A stretch of DNA of 64,000 bases from Chara braunii (Eukaryota; Streptophyta; Charophyceae; Charales; Characeae), in the NCBI GenBank assembly GCA_003427395.1, contig BFEA01000002.1, positions 3,954,015 to 4,018,014 on the forward strand, in the 5' to 3' direction. This document shows positions 24,847 to 36,800 of this stretch, piece after piece. The translations under genes and the position numbers were made by a program. The notes beneath the pieces are model-generated. The model did no database searches. It was not told where the DNA came from and saw nothing but the letters and a program-made list of their open reading frames with translations. Within the stretch, counting starts at the first letter, position 1. The number at the start of each line of letters is the position of its first letter.

Positions 24847-27800
24847 GTAAGCAAATTCAAGAAAGTGAACACGATCATAGGGACTGGGGACTGCTAAGAG
24901 GATGAATGTCTTCACGTTTCGTATGTTATCGTTTCGCTCTTCTCAGTCCTTCTTTGGTATTTTTTCCCCTTTCTCTGCAACCCTTCTGCACCCTGAAGGC
25001 GTCTCCTCTGGGAAGAGAAATTCCCGCCTCTTTCCGTGTACTCCATTCCGTACTTCTGTACCCTAAAGGCCTCCTCATCTTTCCGGGCTTGAACCCTCGC
25101 TCGTCCCTCCGCTATTTTGTTTCTCGCCCCGTTTGTGTTCTTCTGCCTCTTGCGTGTTTTCTCCTCTCTCCTTTCCTCTTTTCCTTGGCGGTACATACCA
25201 TTCCCTTTTCTCTCCCCCTCGCTTTCTCTGTCGTTTCTCGGAATTTTCGCGACTGTTTCATTTTCTGTAATTTATTGAGCCCTAACTTAAGGTTGTTGTC
25301 CTGTTTCCCTTGCCTACCTCCCTGCGGTCGCTTTCCAACCTCCCTCGCTCCTTCATCGTTATTTGCTAAGCCTTCCATCCTTGTCCTCTAGCGTATCACG
25401 TCTGTGTTGTCAACGAATTCCTTCACCCTTTGTTCATCCCTGTCTCCACGTTTTTTTTCAGCTCGCGGTCGTGAGCGTTTTTAGCCAATTCTTTCGCTTT
25501 TCTTGGCCTGTCCAATTCCGTTCTCCCTTGTCCCCTTTCTGCATCTTTGACTCTCCGTTTCTTTCTCCTCCACTCTCCTCTTCCTCCCACCGCCCTTTCG
25601 GTTTATCTTCCTCATTATCCCCGTCCCCCTGTTTGTTCCTTCGTTAGTAATAAAGGACCGTTCCTTGTTTACATGTATAATCTTTGACTCCCCGTTTCTT
25701 CCTCCACACTCCTTCCTGGCGCCCTTTTGGTTTATCTTCCTCATTATCTCCGCACGCCCTTTTGGTTTATCTTCCTCATTATCTCCGTCCCCCTGTTTGT
25801 TCCTTCGATTCAGTAATGGAGGAGCGTTCCCTTTTGACCACGTGTATAATGAAGAAGCGTTCCCGGTTTGTCGTGAATTCGATTGTGTCGTTTTAAGGGC
25901 GATTCTGAACGTTTATCGTCTCTAAGAAGGTTCTGTCTGTCTCGTATTCTGTGGGTGCGGTCTCTCACGCGGGGTGTTCGTTTTGGCTTTTTCGTTTCGC
26001 CTTTGTTCTCTCTTCACATCAGGTATTTGTTATAATCATTTTCGATTACAACTTGCACTCTTGTGTGTGCCTTTTCCCGATGTTCGTTTTACCGGCCAAT
26101 TCATGATACTCTGCATGTCCCCGGGGTATGTCATGCCCTCTCTCTCTCCACGTGTTTCGTCAGTCTACGTGGCAACGCAGCAGTCAGTTCCGCCAGTTGC
26201 ACTACCCCTCTGCTGTGAGATCTATCTATGATTCTGTGCGTTGTTCTTGGTGCTTTACTCCGGTCGTCGCCGTTTACTTTTGCATCTAATGAGGGCGCCG
26301 TCTAGGCATTCTGTCAACGCGTCCTCATGCCGTCATTCATGTCGCTGTGCTCTGCTTTCTTTTGTCTTTATGTGCTCTGAATGACTGCTTTCTTTCTTAC
26401 AGCCTCTCCTTTCCTCTTCCTCTCTACCTCTCTACTGGTTGGGCTGCTCTCCCTTTCATTTGTCTAAACCTTGTCCAGGTCTTCCACTCCCTGAGAGGTC
26501 CTGTTTCCTGCATCGTGTCTGACTGAAGATCCTGTGCCGTATTTCGTTTCTCTGTTGTGTTAGAAATGTCACTCGCCGTTGTAATCGTAGGGTTGTTCAT
26601 CTTCCTCTACATTCGCTGTCTGCTTATTTTTCCATTATGTCTCGTGTTTTGAAATGTCTTTCACCGTTGTAATCGTGAGGTTGTTTATCTTCCTCTACCT
26701 CCGCTGTCTGCTTCGTTTCCCAGTTCCCTTCTTTCGCTGCCGATGCCGTTGTCCTTTGTACGTACGAGGTTCCGTCAAATGTCTCCTCAACGGCCAACCA
26801 CCCCCCTTCTGCCCTCAAATCTACCGAGAGCTTGGCTTGCCGCTTCCAGTCGCTTTTCTCCGCATCTTGATGACCTGGCGTTCTATTCGCGGGGGAAGAC
26901 GACCACCCCCCTTCTTCCCTCAAATCTACCGAGAGCTTGGCTTGCCGCTTCCAGTCGCTTTTCTCCGCATCTTTATGACCTGGCGTTCTATTCGCGGGGG
27001 AAGACGACCACCCCCCTTCTGCCCTCAAATCTACCGAGAGCTTGGCTTGCCCCTTCCAGTCGCTTTTCTCCGTATCTTTATGACCTGGCGTTCTATTCGC
27101 GGGGGAAGACGGCGGTGTAAATGATAGAGGGCGCGCCGTCTGATTTCGGGAAGTGCCGGCCGAAGATTGGAAATCTGGTAAGAGAACGGAATGTTTATGT
27201 TAAGTATTGGAACCTTGCGCACTCGAGATCTTACACTTTCTGTCGCGTTTTATAGAGCTCTGTGTACCTTTGCCGTTTGAAAGAGCTCTCTATATAACCT
27301 TCCATTTTTATCATCCGTTTTTATAATCCGTTTTTATCATCCGTTTTTATCAATGTTGTGTCATATAAGCCGTCATCAAATGCGAGATTGAGGTGGGGTG
27401 AGTCAATCATCGCTGATTGCTCGCGGAGGTGAAAGTTGCCTTAGTTCTGCTCTAGGGTTTGTTACATTACGTGACTTTTTGATTTTTGATGCGAGGCTGC
27501 AAGTTCCAAAAAACTCACTGGGACGCGTCAGCTGCCGTACCTCTTGACTTACTGCTGATCTGACATCGCTTATATAATTTTAAGATGCAGGATGAGCTTT
27601 GGAATGCTACTCTTATGATGATTACGTACGACTTTTTGTTCTGCAGCTCTCCTTCCTCCCCCTCCCAAATTTCCTGTTCCTTTTTTGACCCCTTGACACG
27701 ATGGCAGTTAACCCTATCATCAGTTTTTATTTTCTTACAGAAGCTCCCTTCCGGTTCTCTCGCTACTTTGCTCTCCAAGTTCACCGTGCTCAGTAAGCCG

Positions 27801-30800
27801 ATCCTTAGCAGTCCCTCCCGTCGGCACTCTCGTACCCCGGTGCTGATTCTTTGTCTTGTATGTCATCCATCCTCTGCATTCTAGCGCTCGCACTTATACG
27901 TTTCTCTCTTCCTTTGCGCGGCACTTTCGTGCCTTTTTCTAATTCGTGTTCTCTCTCCTGCTCTTTCCTTCGTCCAGTTATCGTTCACATTTCTGTTTCT
28001 CCCTTACGATTGTGCGTTGTTTCATCCTCATTTCTCCCCCTCTTTCCTTCGTCCAGTTATCGTTCACATTTCTGTTTCTCCCTTCCGATTGTGCGCGTTT
28101 CATCCCCATTTCTCTCTTATTGTGTTCGTCTTCCTCGACTCCCTGCTTCCTCTTTCTTCTTAGCAGCCCATGTGTTCTCGCTGCGTGCTCTACCGAGAAT
28201 CGTATTGTCTTTGTCGCATGTATCAACTCTCTTTCTCTGCCTCGTCTCTTTGTTGTCGTACGAGTACCGCTCTGTCACGCTGTGCAGTCCATCTGCTTCG
28301 TTGGTTCTGACCTGTATTTCCCAATCCCGTTAGTACACTGCTGTGCGTGTTTCCGTACCTTTGCCGAGTTGCGTGTAACCATTGTCCCATGCTCCTCACC
28401 TGCGTTTTGCCTGTATTTCAGACTCAGATCGGCGCGCTCTGGCATCTTCCGTGTCTTATCGATTAGGACTACGAGTCCTGACCCTCACCCATTTCAACGA
28501 CGTCTATCGATATCTTCTTCCTCCACTCTGGAGCTTTTAATCCATCATCTCTTGATATCTTCTTTCTCCACTCTGGAGGTTTAATTCCATCTCTTGATAT
28601 TTTTTCGCTACTACCCCGAGCATACAATCCTGATTGCGACTGTATCAAACCGGAAAGATAGCGTGTGTGCATTCATGATTGGGGGAGTTGTGTCTGGGGA
28701 AAACGGTGGAAAGATAGCGTGTGTGCATTCATGATTGGGGGGGGTTTGTCTGGGGAAAACGGTGGTTATCTGAGGGAAGGCCTCTTACAAATTACTTCCT
28801 CTTAACGCGTCTTTCTACCGTGAGTTTGGTCTTCCAAGCTGTGTTTGGAAATTCTTTTGCTTAGCTTCATATGCCCTATAGGCAGTCGATTTCGGAACGT
28901 CTAGCCATGTTTGCTGTGGATTCTATAAAGCCGTAGAACGAGTTTTCATGTTTGGGGTTTTGGTCTTTCAAGCTTTGTATGGAAATTCTTTCTCGCAGCT
29001 TCTTATGCCCCCAATTCACAGTTTTATTCAGTCTTATTTCGGAAGAATCGCACTGCTAGATTCCACATGTGTAATTTCACCTCTCGTATGGCATTCCAAG
29101 TTTGGAAGGTAGTAAAAGGAACTGCCTTGTCGAAACTGAGGTCTTCGAACAGTGTCCTCGTCTCCAGCGCACTTCACTAGTTGTCATGATACTTGGGTGT
29201 GCGGTTTTTCGTTTTGGCGTCATTGAGGTCGGATGGACGAAGCAGTAGGTGTTGTGGGGATGTTCCTTGAAAAGCGGCTCCGAGCAGTCGAAGCAAGGAG
29301 GCAGCTCTGTTTCTTGTGGGGTTTTCATGTAAATCAGTGTTCTCTTTTACCCATTATTCCTCTTTAGTCATTCTGCGTTCTAACGGTAAATGCAGTCGGG
29401 GAATTGATGTACGTTAATATAGTCTAGGGTAATGGAGCGGTTTACTTTAATGAACATCAGCTCCTCGTGCAGTAAAGGCAGTCGAAGCGAAGTGTTGTTT
29501 GCGTGGGCATCGGTGGCCGCGGCATGGGAGGAAGTCTGATAGCAAGGCAACGGATACCGAGAGAAAAGAAGTGTCAGCGTTTTCTTGGATTTATCCGAGG
29601 GAAGGATGGAGGCTGCGGAGGTGGCCAATGGAGGCTGCAGAAACTGAGGGAAAGATGGACGAAGAGGGAGGCGACGTGTAAGGAGGGCAGCTATGAAGGT
29701 GGCAGCAAGTAATCGGAGGATCGAAGAGGAGGGGAGGTGTAATGGTGATGAGAGGTGGAGGGATCCAATGAGGCTGATGAGTTGTAAGTAGGGGAGGGGC
29801 GAAGACGGCAACAACCAAGGGTCGGATAATGGTGATGAGAGGTGGAGGGAGCCGATGAGGCTGATGAGTTGTAAGTAGGGGAGGGGCGAAGACGGCAACA
29901 ACTAAGGGTCGGATAGCCGAGGAGGAAGTGGGAGTGTAAGGGGTGCAAGGGGAGCTGTAAGGGTGATGATAGCCATCTGCTGACCAGCCTGTTACGAGTG
30001 TCGTCTTTTGTGCAAGGGGTGCAAGAGTAGCTGTAAGGATGGTGATGGCCATCTGCTGACCAGCCTGTTATGAGTGTCCGTCTTTTGTGAGACGAGCACT
30101 AGGCTTTTAGGCCGACCTTACGCTTTGACAAAAGAGTTCTCGTCTTTCGTAGATAACGGCGTCTTCGCCGTGTGCTAGATGGAATTGACCAATGTCTGTC
30201 TGTGATATTTGTGTTGTGTCGTATACAACCTGGGCAGCTCATATGATGAAAACGGTAGAAGTGCACCAATGTGGAAATCTGTTAACGAGTAGATAGAGTG
30301 ACTGATTGCATTTTCGTTGGATGAAGCGAAGAATAAGCGATCGATAAGTGGTGGTTTCAGCAGTGAATGACTAAGTCATGAGGTGATGGACTGATTACAC
30401 GGCTGATTGAAGTCCTGATCGGCTCAGAGGACCGCTACTGTCCCTTCCCCGGGAGAACGCATGATCGTTGTCGTTGTATCTGCACCGACAATTGTCCCAA
30501 GTACGGCTATAATGACCATGCATTCTATTCGGAGGAAGATGGTAACCAGAGGATTGAATGACCGATTCCGTGAAAAGATGGTTGGAACTTGACAAGATGT
30601 GAGAATTACAGTCTTCCCCCGAATACAACGTACGGTCATTATAGCTGAATTTGGGGTATCTTTCAGTCTAAATACAACTATAATGACCGTACGTTGTATT
30701 TAGTGGAAGAAGCTAGCTCAGTTTTTGACGTCACGAAAGGTTGGCGGGAGGGGTTACGTAAACTTTAATGGATGGAATTTATCGGTACTCATTGGAAATC

Positions 30801-33800
30801 TGAGGTTGTCGTTTTGTGCGATTGATTGGTCGTCGCACGGGCGGCGATCGGTTTGTTGTTAGGAGCTTCCCCGTGTTGTGCTTGTGGTTTAAACAAAAAA
30901 TTGTCAGGACTTGCCCGTGTTGTGCTTATTATGTGGTTTGAGCAAAACTTGTTAGGAGCTTGGCCGTGTTGTGCTTATTATGTGGTTTCATCAACATTTA
31001 ATGTGCGTTGTGACGTTCTGCACGATGACAGAACCGAAGTTGGAAAAACCTGGAATCCAAGCGGCAAATGCTCAAGGACAAGTTGGTGATGTACTGGCGG
31101 CCTTTCAGCAACAAAATCAGCAGACGCAGCAGCAGTCCCAATCTCAGTCACAGCAACAGCCTCAAGCTCCTCTCTCACAGATCGTCCTTCCACCCTTCTT
31201 TGCTCAAGCTCTGTCTACACAAGTTAAGAGAATCGAAGTGCCAAATGTGAAGGTGCGTTTGCTTGTTCCATCTGAGTACCGTATGCTTTCTTTGTTTATG
31301 TCATTGAAACTTCACTGTGTGATCGCATAGATTAAGATCGGTTTTGCTTTTGTAGCAACTTCCACAGTACTTACAGTCGCAATGTCTCACTGTGATTCCT
31401 TCGCTGATCCGGAAGGCTCTTTGCAAGGATACAACAATCTCCCATCAAGGCATGAAAGAGCATACCGTCTTCTCCCGAATAGAACGTACGGTCCTTCCGA
31501 GCTGTATGTTGGGCAATTTTTAGTCTATAGACACGGGTAAATGACCGCACGCACGCTCTAGTCGGGGAGAGAAGATAGTGTGAATGCGTGCGGGCTTATC
31601 TATTCCTCTGCTTGCGACCAATTGTGTTTTGGGTTCTCTTTTGTTCATGCACGTTCTTTCTCTAGTTTTCTTTTATTTTCTTGCGTGCGGGGTTATTTAT
31701 TCCTCTTTTGCGTTTCACTTCCCCCCCCCTCCTCTTGTTTGCTCTTATTTTCCTTCTCTCAGGTTTATTCGTACTTGTCGCACTTTCTGCACTCTCCGTT
31801 TCTGTTTTGCCTTGTTTGCGGCAGCGACTTGTTGTTGTTCTCCATCCCGTGTCGGCCATTTTCTCGCCTACTTTGGATCGCTTGTGCCTCTTCATCCTCC
31901 GTGCTTCACCCCCCCGCCCCCCGCTTCTCTTGTTTGTTCTTATTTTCCGTCTCTCAGGTTTATTCTTACTTGTCGCAATTTCTGCACTCTCCGTTTCTGT
32001 TTTGCCTTGCCTGCGGCAGCGAGTTGTTGTTGTTCTCCATCCCGTGTCGGCCATTTCCTCGCCTACTTTGGATCGCTTGTACCTCTTCATCCTCCGTGCT
32101 TCCTCATGTACCGTCTTCCTCCGAATAGAGCGTGCGGTCATGATCCCTGTACCGAGACTGAAAGTTGTCCCAAATACGGGCATAATGACCGAATTTTCGA
32201 TCCGGGGAAGAAGGGAGTCGGACGTCCGTATGCCGCCCCCGGACTCTTGTTTGTGGAATGTGACTCTCCCCCAACAATGCTTCCTTTCCACTTTCCCTGA
32301 TTGCCTTGGGATCTTCGTTGCCTTCAGTTCTTTTGGCTGCCTGAGCGGTCGCGTTCATCGCCCTCCCGTTCTTTCTTAACCTCCACCCCATGGTCATGTA
32401 TTTCTCCACTTTGTACGGTTTCATCGTCTTTGTGATGTTATGGCAACCTTGTGCCTTTCCTATTTCAGCTACTCATGACCAGCTCTACGTTTCGTTCTCT
32501 CTCCTTTCTGGGTCGGTGCAGGTTGGTCTGGTGATCGGAAAAGGCGGTGAGACAATCAAATACCTTCAGACACAGTCTGGAGCGCGGATCCAAGTAACAA
32601 GGGATGCTGATGCAGATCCGAGGTCCAATGTACGGTCGATTGAACTGACGGGTACATTGGAATCTATCAATAGAGCAGAGCAGCTGATCAATGATGTCAT
32701 TCGTGAGGTGAGCAGTGCGTGAAGACCAGTGTCCTGATTATGAATGTATACAAGCTATACTGCCGGTCATAGTCGTTCATGGTGAGGGCGGATTCAGGCC
32801 GATCAGAGTCAGTCATGGTCACCGTGGACTCGGTCCGTGGGAAAAGGAGGTGGTTATTGCCTATATGACGAAGCCCGCTGTTTTCCCTTGTGGCTACTTG
32901 GCAACGCTGGAGGGTAGGACGTTGCAGGTGAAATGTGTTGGCTTCGCTGGCTCTCTGCATTCCCTCTAGAACCCTGTCTTAGCTCTCTTTACCCTTCCTC
33001 TCAAAATGCTTTCCTCTTCTCCTCTACGCTTCGCCCTCCCACCCAGCCTGTGTAAACCTTAGCTGTCCGATATCCTTCGATTTGGAGGCGCTGTCCTTTC
33101 TACCCCACCCTACCCTAATGTACTGGAAACTTCCGACCGTTAGGGACATTGATGACCGGCAGCTCGAATGGCCTGAGCTTATTCAGGACATTCTGACGCT
33201 AGGACTTTTTTAGACGTATCTGAATGTAATTACTGCCGACTATGGATGATTACCCTTCAGTTTTGCACCCGTTAACCAGGGAACTGAAAGTGGGGGTCCC
33301 CGTTAAACACTCGTGTAATTGTGTGCAGAGCTGAGTCCAGAAAAGCCCCAGTGTGAGTATGTCCCCATCGGAAGTGTATGTCCCCGTCGGAGGAGCAAGG
33401 TCATTGCAAACGTTCTCCAGACCAGTGATGTTTCTCGCGCGTCTTGTTTTGGTAGCAACAGTTTCAGAGATAACGTGGACATCTGAAGTCGTGCAAGGCA
33501 TGCGAAGGCTGCTCAACGACAAGCAGCACAACGCCCTACCTCCCCTTAATTTTGTAAAACCGCAAGGGATCATGCACATTATTCTGTGGGAAAGAAGCTG
33601 GCGCGCCGTTGTGCGCAGCCTGTTTGGGTCCCTTTTGGTGTTTCCATCTTGCCTGGACTCTTAGGATTTGCTTACTGACTTAATTTGCTTCTTCATGACA
33701 GCAGGCAGCCTCCGGAGGATCTGCGGTGGCGGTTGCTAAAGGATTGGCGGGAGTGACTGCAGGGGAGTCTGTTCAGATCAGGGTTCCAAATCGGAAGGTT

Positions 33801-36800
33801 GGTATTGCTCTTTTCCCTTTTCCGTGGGAATAAACAGGCATCGGTTTCTCTTGACACGAATTGCCGACTGCTGTATGTAACTAGCTGTGTCCACGTTTTT
33901 TCACTCTCTCTCACCGGGTCTTTTTTTCTTTCTTTCACTTTTTCCTGATGCAATACACTGACCTCCTCCCTCGCATCTTCAATGTTCCCATCATGAGCCT
34001 AACGCAGTTTTGTACTACAGCTAGATTTTGTGGGTGCTTGTGATGGCCACGAGCTCAACGCGCACTTGTGTGGAAGAGGAGGCAGGTTTCATGGCTGCCT
34101 CGATGTGGACATGAGGAACAAATCTTGTTGGGAGGTAGATAAGGAAACGCAAGGGCAGTCCGAACAATTTAGTGTTGTATGGACTAAAGATTGTATCATG
34201 CTGTCAAAATTGTCTTTTGCTTGTGTGATGCACGAAAGACATGGTCGTATGACGGTTTGCTGATAGGTACTGTCCTTGGTGCGGCATGCCTTGTTGGATG
34301 CATTTGCTTATGCAGGTTGGGCTTATTATTGGGAGATTGGGGGAAACAATCAAGAACTTGCAGAATCGCTCTGGAGCTCGTATTCAGGTAGGTCACATCT
34401 TCTTACCTCGAACGTGTTGGGCTGGTCTTATGCAATGATGCCTGAATGCGGTTTATGGTCCGTGAGTGCCAACTGAATGAGCATCACGCTCTGCTGCAAT
34501 GGTGACTGCCATGCGAACTGAATGAGCAATTGACAATTTCCGATGTCTTTTGCGGGAATGGGTTCCACTGCCCCCATGCGGTTGGCGATCACTGGTTGCA
34601 GTTGTTGCTGTCAAGTCAGCTCCGTGAATGGATGGACACGGGATCCCTGTGGCTTTCTCTGATAATTTTTGCAAATTATGAAGGCGATGGTGTTTGTCTC
34701 TCAGGTCAGGAAACAGCACACAAGTTCTTAAAACGACAGGCCAGAGGTGGTTGAATGTGTACTGTCGTCGAAGGAAGGGTTCTTTGATTGCCTTCACATG
34801 TTCCATCACGATTTTAATGCTAATGAATGGGTGCAATGCAGAGCCATCCTTGTTTGGTCACCTATTGTAATGGACAGTTGATGCATTCCATGGCTCAGCA
34901 CTTAAAATTTCTTTCCTGATGTTTCATTGCGTTGAGTTAAAAACGTGTTGCTCGTGTGATAGGTGGGGAATGAATGGAAACGACAGTGCTCAAAATTGCG
35001 TAATTGCCTTTGCCACTACGGATTACCCAGCTCTGGCATCGTTGAGTGCATGCCCGGTAGTAGGCGTGAGACCTGTGGTATGGTGTAGTACGTCCATCGT
35101 TGAATGAATGGGTGCAATGCAGAGCCATCCGTCCTTGTTTGGTCACCTATTGTAATGGACAGTTGATGCATTCCATGGCTCAGCACTTAAAATTTCTTTC
35201 CTGATGTCTCATTGCGTTGAGTTAAAAACGTGTTGCTCGTGTGATAGGTGGGGAATGAATGGAAACGACAGTGCTCAAAATTTCGTAATTGCCTTTGCCA
35301 CTACGGATTACCCAGCTCTGGCATCGTTGAGTGCATGCCCGGTAGTAGGCGTGAGACCTGTGGTATGGTGTTGTACGTCCAGTTCAAGGAATGCATCTCC
35401 AGCAGGCGTGAAAAGGTGTTGCTTGTGTGATAGGTCCGAATGAATCGGAGTGACAGTGCTCGAAATGCACAACTGCCTTCGCCACTATGGATTATGCAGC
35501 TTTGGCATCGTGGAATGCATGCCCAGTAGGTGTGATACCTGTTGTATGATGTCGTATGTTCGGCTCATGGAATGCGTCTTCAGCAGGCATCAAACTTGTC
35601 ATGTCATGTATATAGAGGCTTATGTAGCGTGGTCTATCTGTCTGCAGATTCAAAGTGATCGGGAAACAGAACCTGGTGCAACAGAGAGAATAGTTACGCT
35701 GTTTGGAAACAAGGCGCAGACGGACCTTGCAGAGGAGCTGATGAAAGAGGTCATAAGTGAGGTATGCAGGGTGTATATGATTTGTGTGCTGCTTTCTGTG
35801 TTCACCAGTTTTCTGGTGGAGACTTTGAGCAGGTTTGTGTATGCACGTCTTGTATTAGGGGGTTTACGCAAATCCTTGATGCTGTCTGTTGTTGGACAAA
35901 CTGTGGATTTCCCCGGGTTCCACATTGATGCGACAATAAAAACAACAAGAAAACTAAATGCACAAGGAAGGGTGTTGTTTGGTAAACTGTGGTCACAATC
36001 CGCTTTGGCCCGAATGTGCTGTTGGTGTTTAAGCGGAAAATCATTTTGCCAAACATCAGTATGGGAATGCAGAAGGAAGGATGTGTTTTCTGTTGTCAGA
36101 TGATCAGTGTTGAGGATGGGATACAGCTCCTCGTGAGATGTTGGTTTCTTTGGGTTGGTCCCCGTTTGCACGTATCTGTCTTCTGAATGCCGTTGATTGA
36201 TGCTTTCTTCTGCTGTTTGTCTACTTGCCGTGATTGTTTCTCGTCTGCTGCTGCTGCTGCTCGGTTTCGACTATTTTCCATGTTGACACCTAGCGTTGAT
36301 CGGTGTAGCAAGATTGTGACCATGGTATCTGTGTAGTGCTTGGGGGTTATCCCGTTGAGTTACTGCATTGACCAGGCAGGCACTCGTTAGAATTTCACTT
36401 TTCACTTTTTCAAACTTGTGTTGCTTTCGTTTGTTGAAGGAGACGGATTGGCGAGAGCACAGGTAGGAAAATGATGGATGGGCATAGAATCACCTGGGAG
36501 TTGTATGTGCTCTGTGAGCTGCATGACTTTATTATGCTCCGTGTTCGGCTGTTGGCTACGATTTGGTACACAGGGCAGGATAGGCTGGTTAGGAGAAGCT
36601 TTGAATGGATGCATTTGGTGTTCGCCTCAGAAAATGCGCGTTGCAATATTGTGTAATTGAACTGCATGTCGGGACTGCTGTACATAGCAACTCCTCCTTC
36701 CTCAATTGCGTGTAAGGAACTCGGAGCTGACTAGCGTGTTGTACTGCAAATCGGATGACTCCTCTTCCTCTCAACTGTCCTCTGGTCGCCCTTGCAGAGC

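Larger units (their letters stand above)
24847..31031 (+). other. KH gene intron 1 (6.2 kb)
   Basis: Donor GTAAGC, acceptor ...GATGACAG. From about 24.9 to 28.6 kb the sense strand is strikingly pyrimidine-rich (TTCCTTCTC-type). It contains a 105-bp triplicate, several two-copy repeats and two copies of a hairpin element. The long open frames inside are by-products of this composition and of repeat periods divisible by three. Confidence 0.75.
31253..32521 (+). other. KH gene intron 2
   Basis: Donor GTGCGT, acceptor GGTGCAG. It contains hairpin elements C and D and a two-copy 195-bp duplication. Confidence 0.8.

Noticed and set aside
26624-27124. Repeated 35-residue peptide frames on both strands
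   Set aside because: Direct result of a 105-bp tandem repeat with a period divisible by three.
27946-28584. 212-codon Ser/Phe/Leu-rich + frame in intron 1
   Set aside because: Composition artefact of the TTCC-rich strand and a 79-bp repeat.
31584-32379. Three long overlapping frames of about 230 codons in intron 2
   Set aside because: Produced by the 195-bp duplication and pyrimidine-rich composition; all frames are open and none has a domain.
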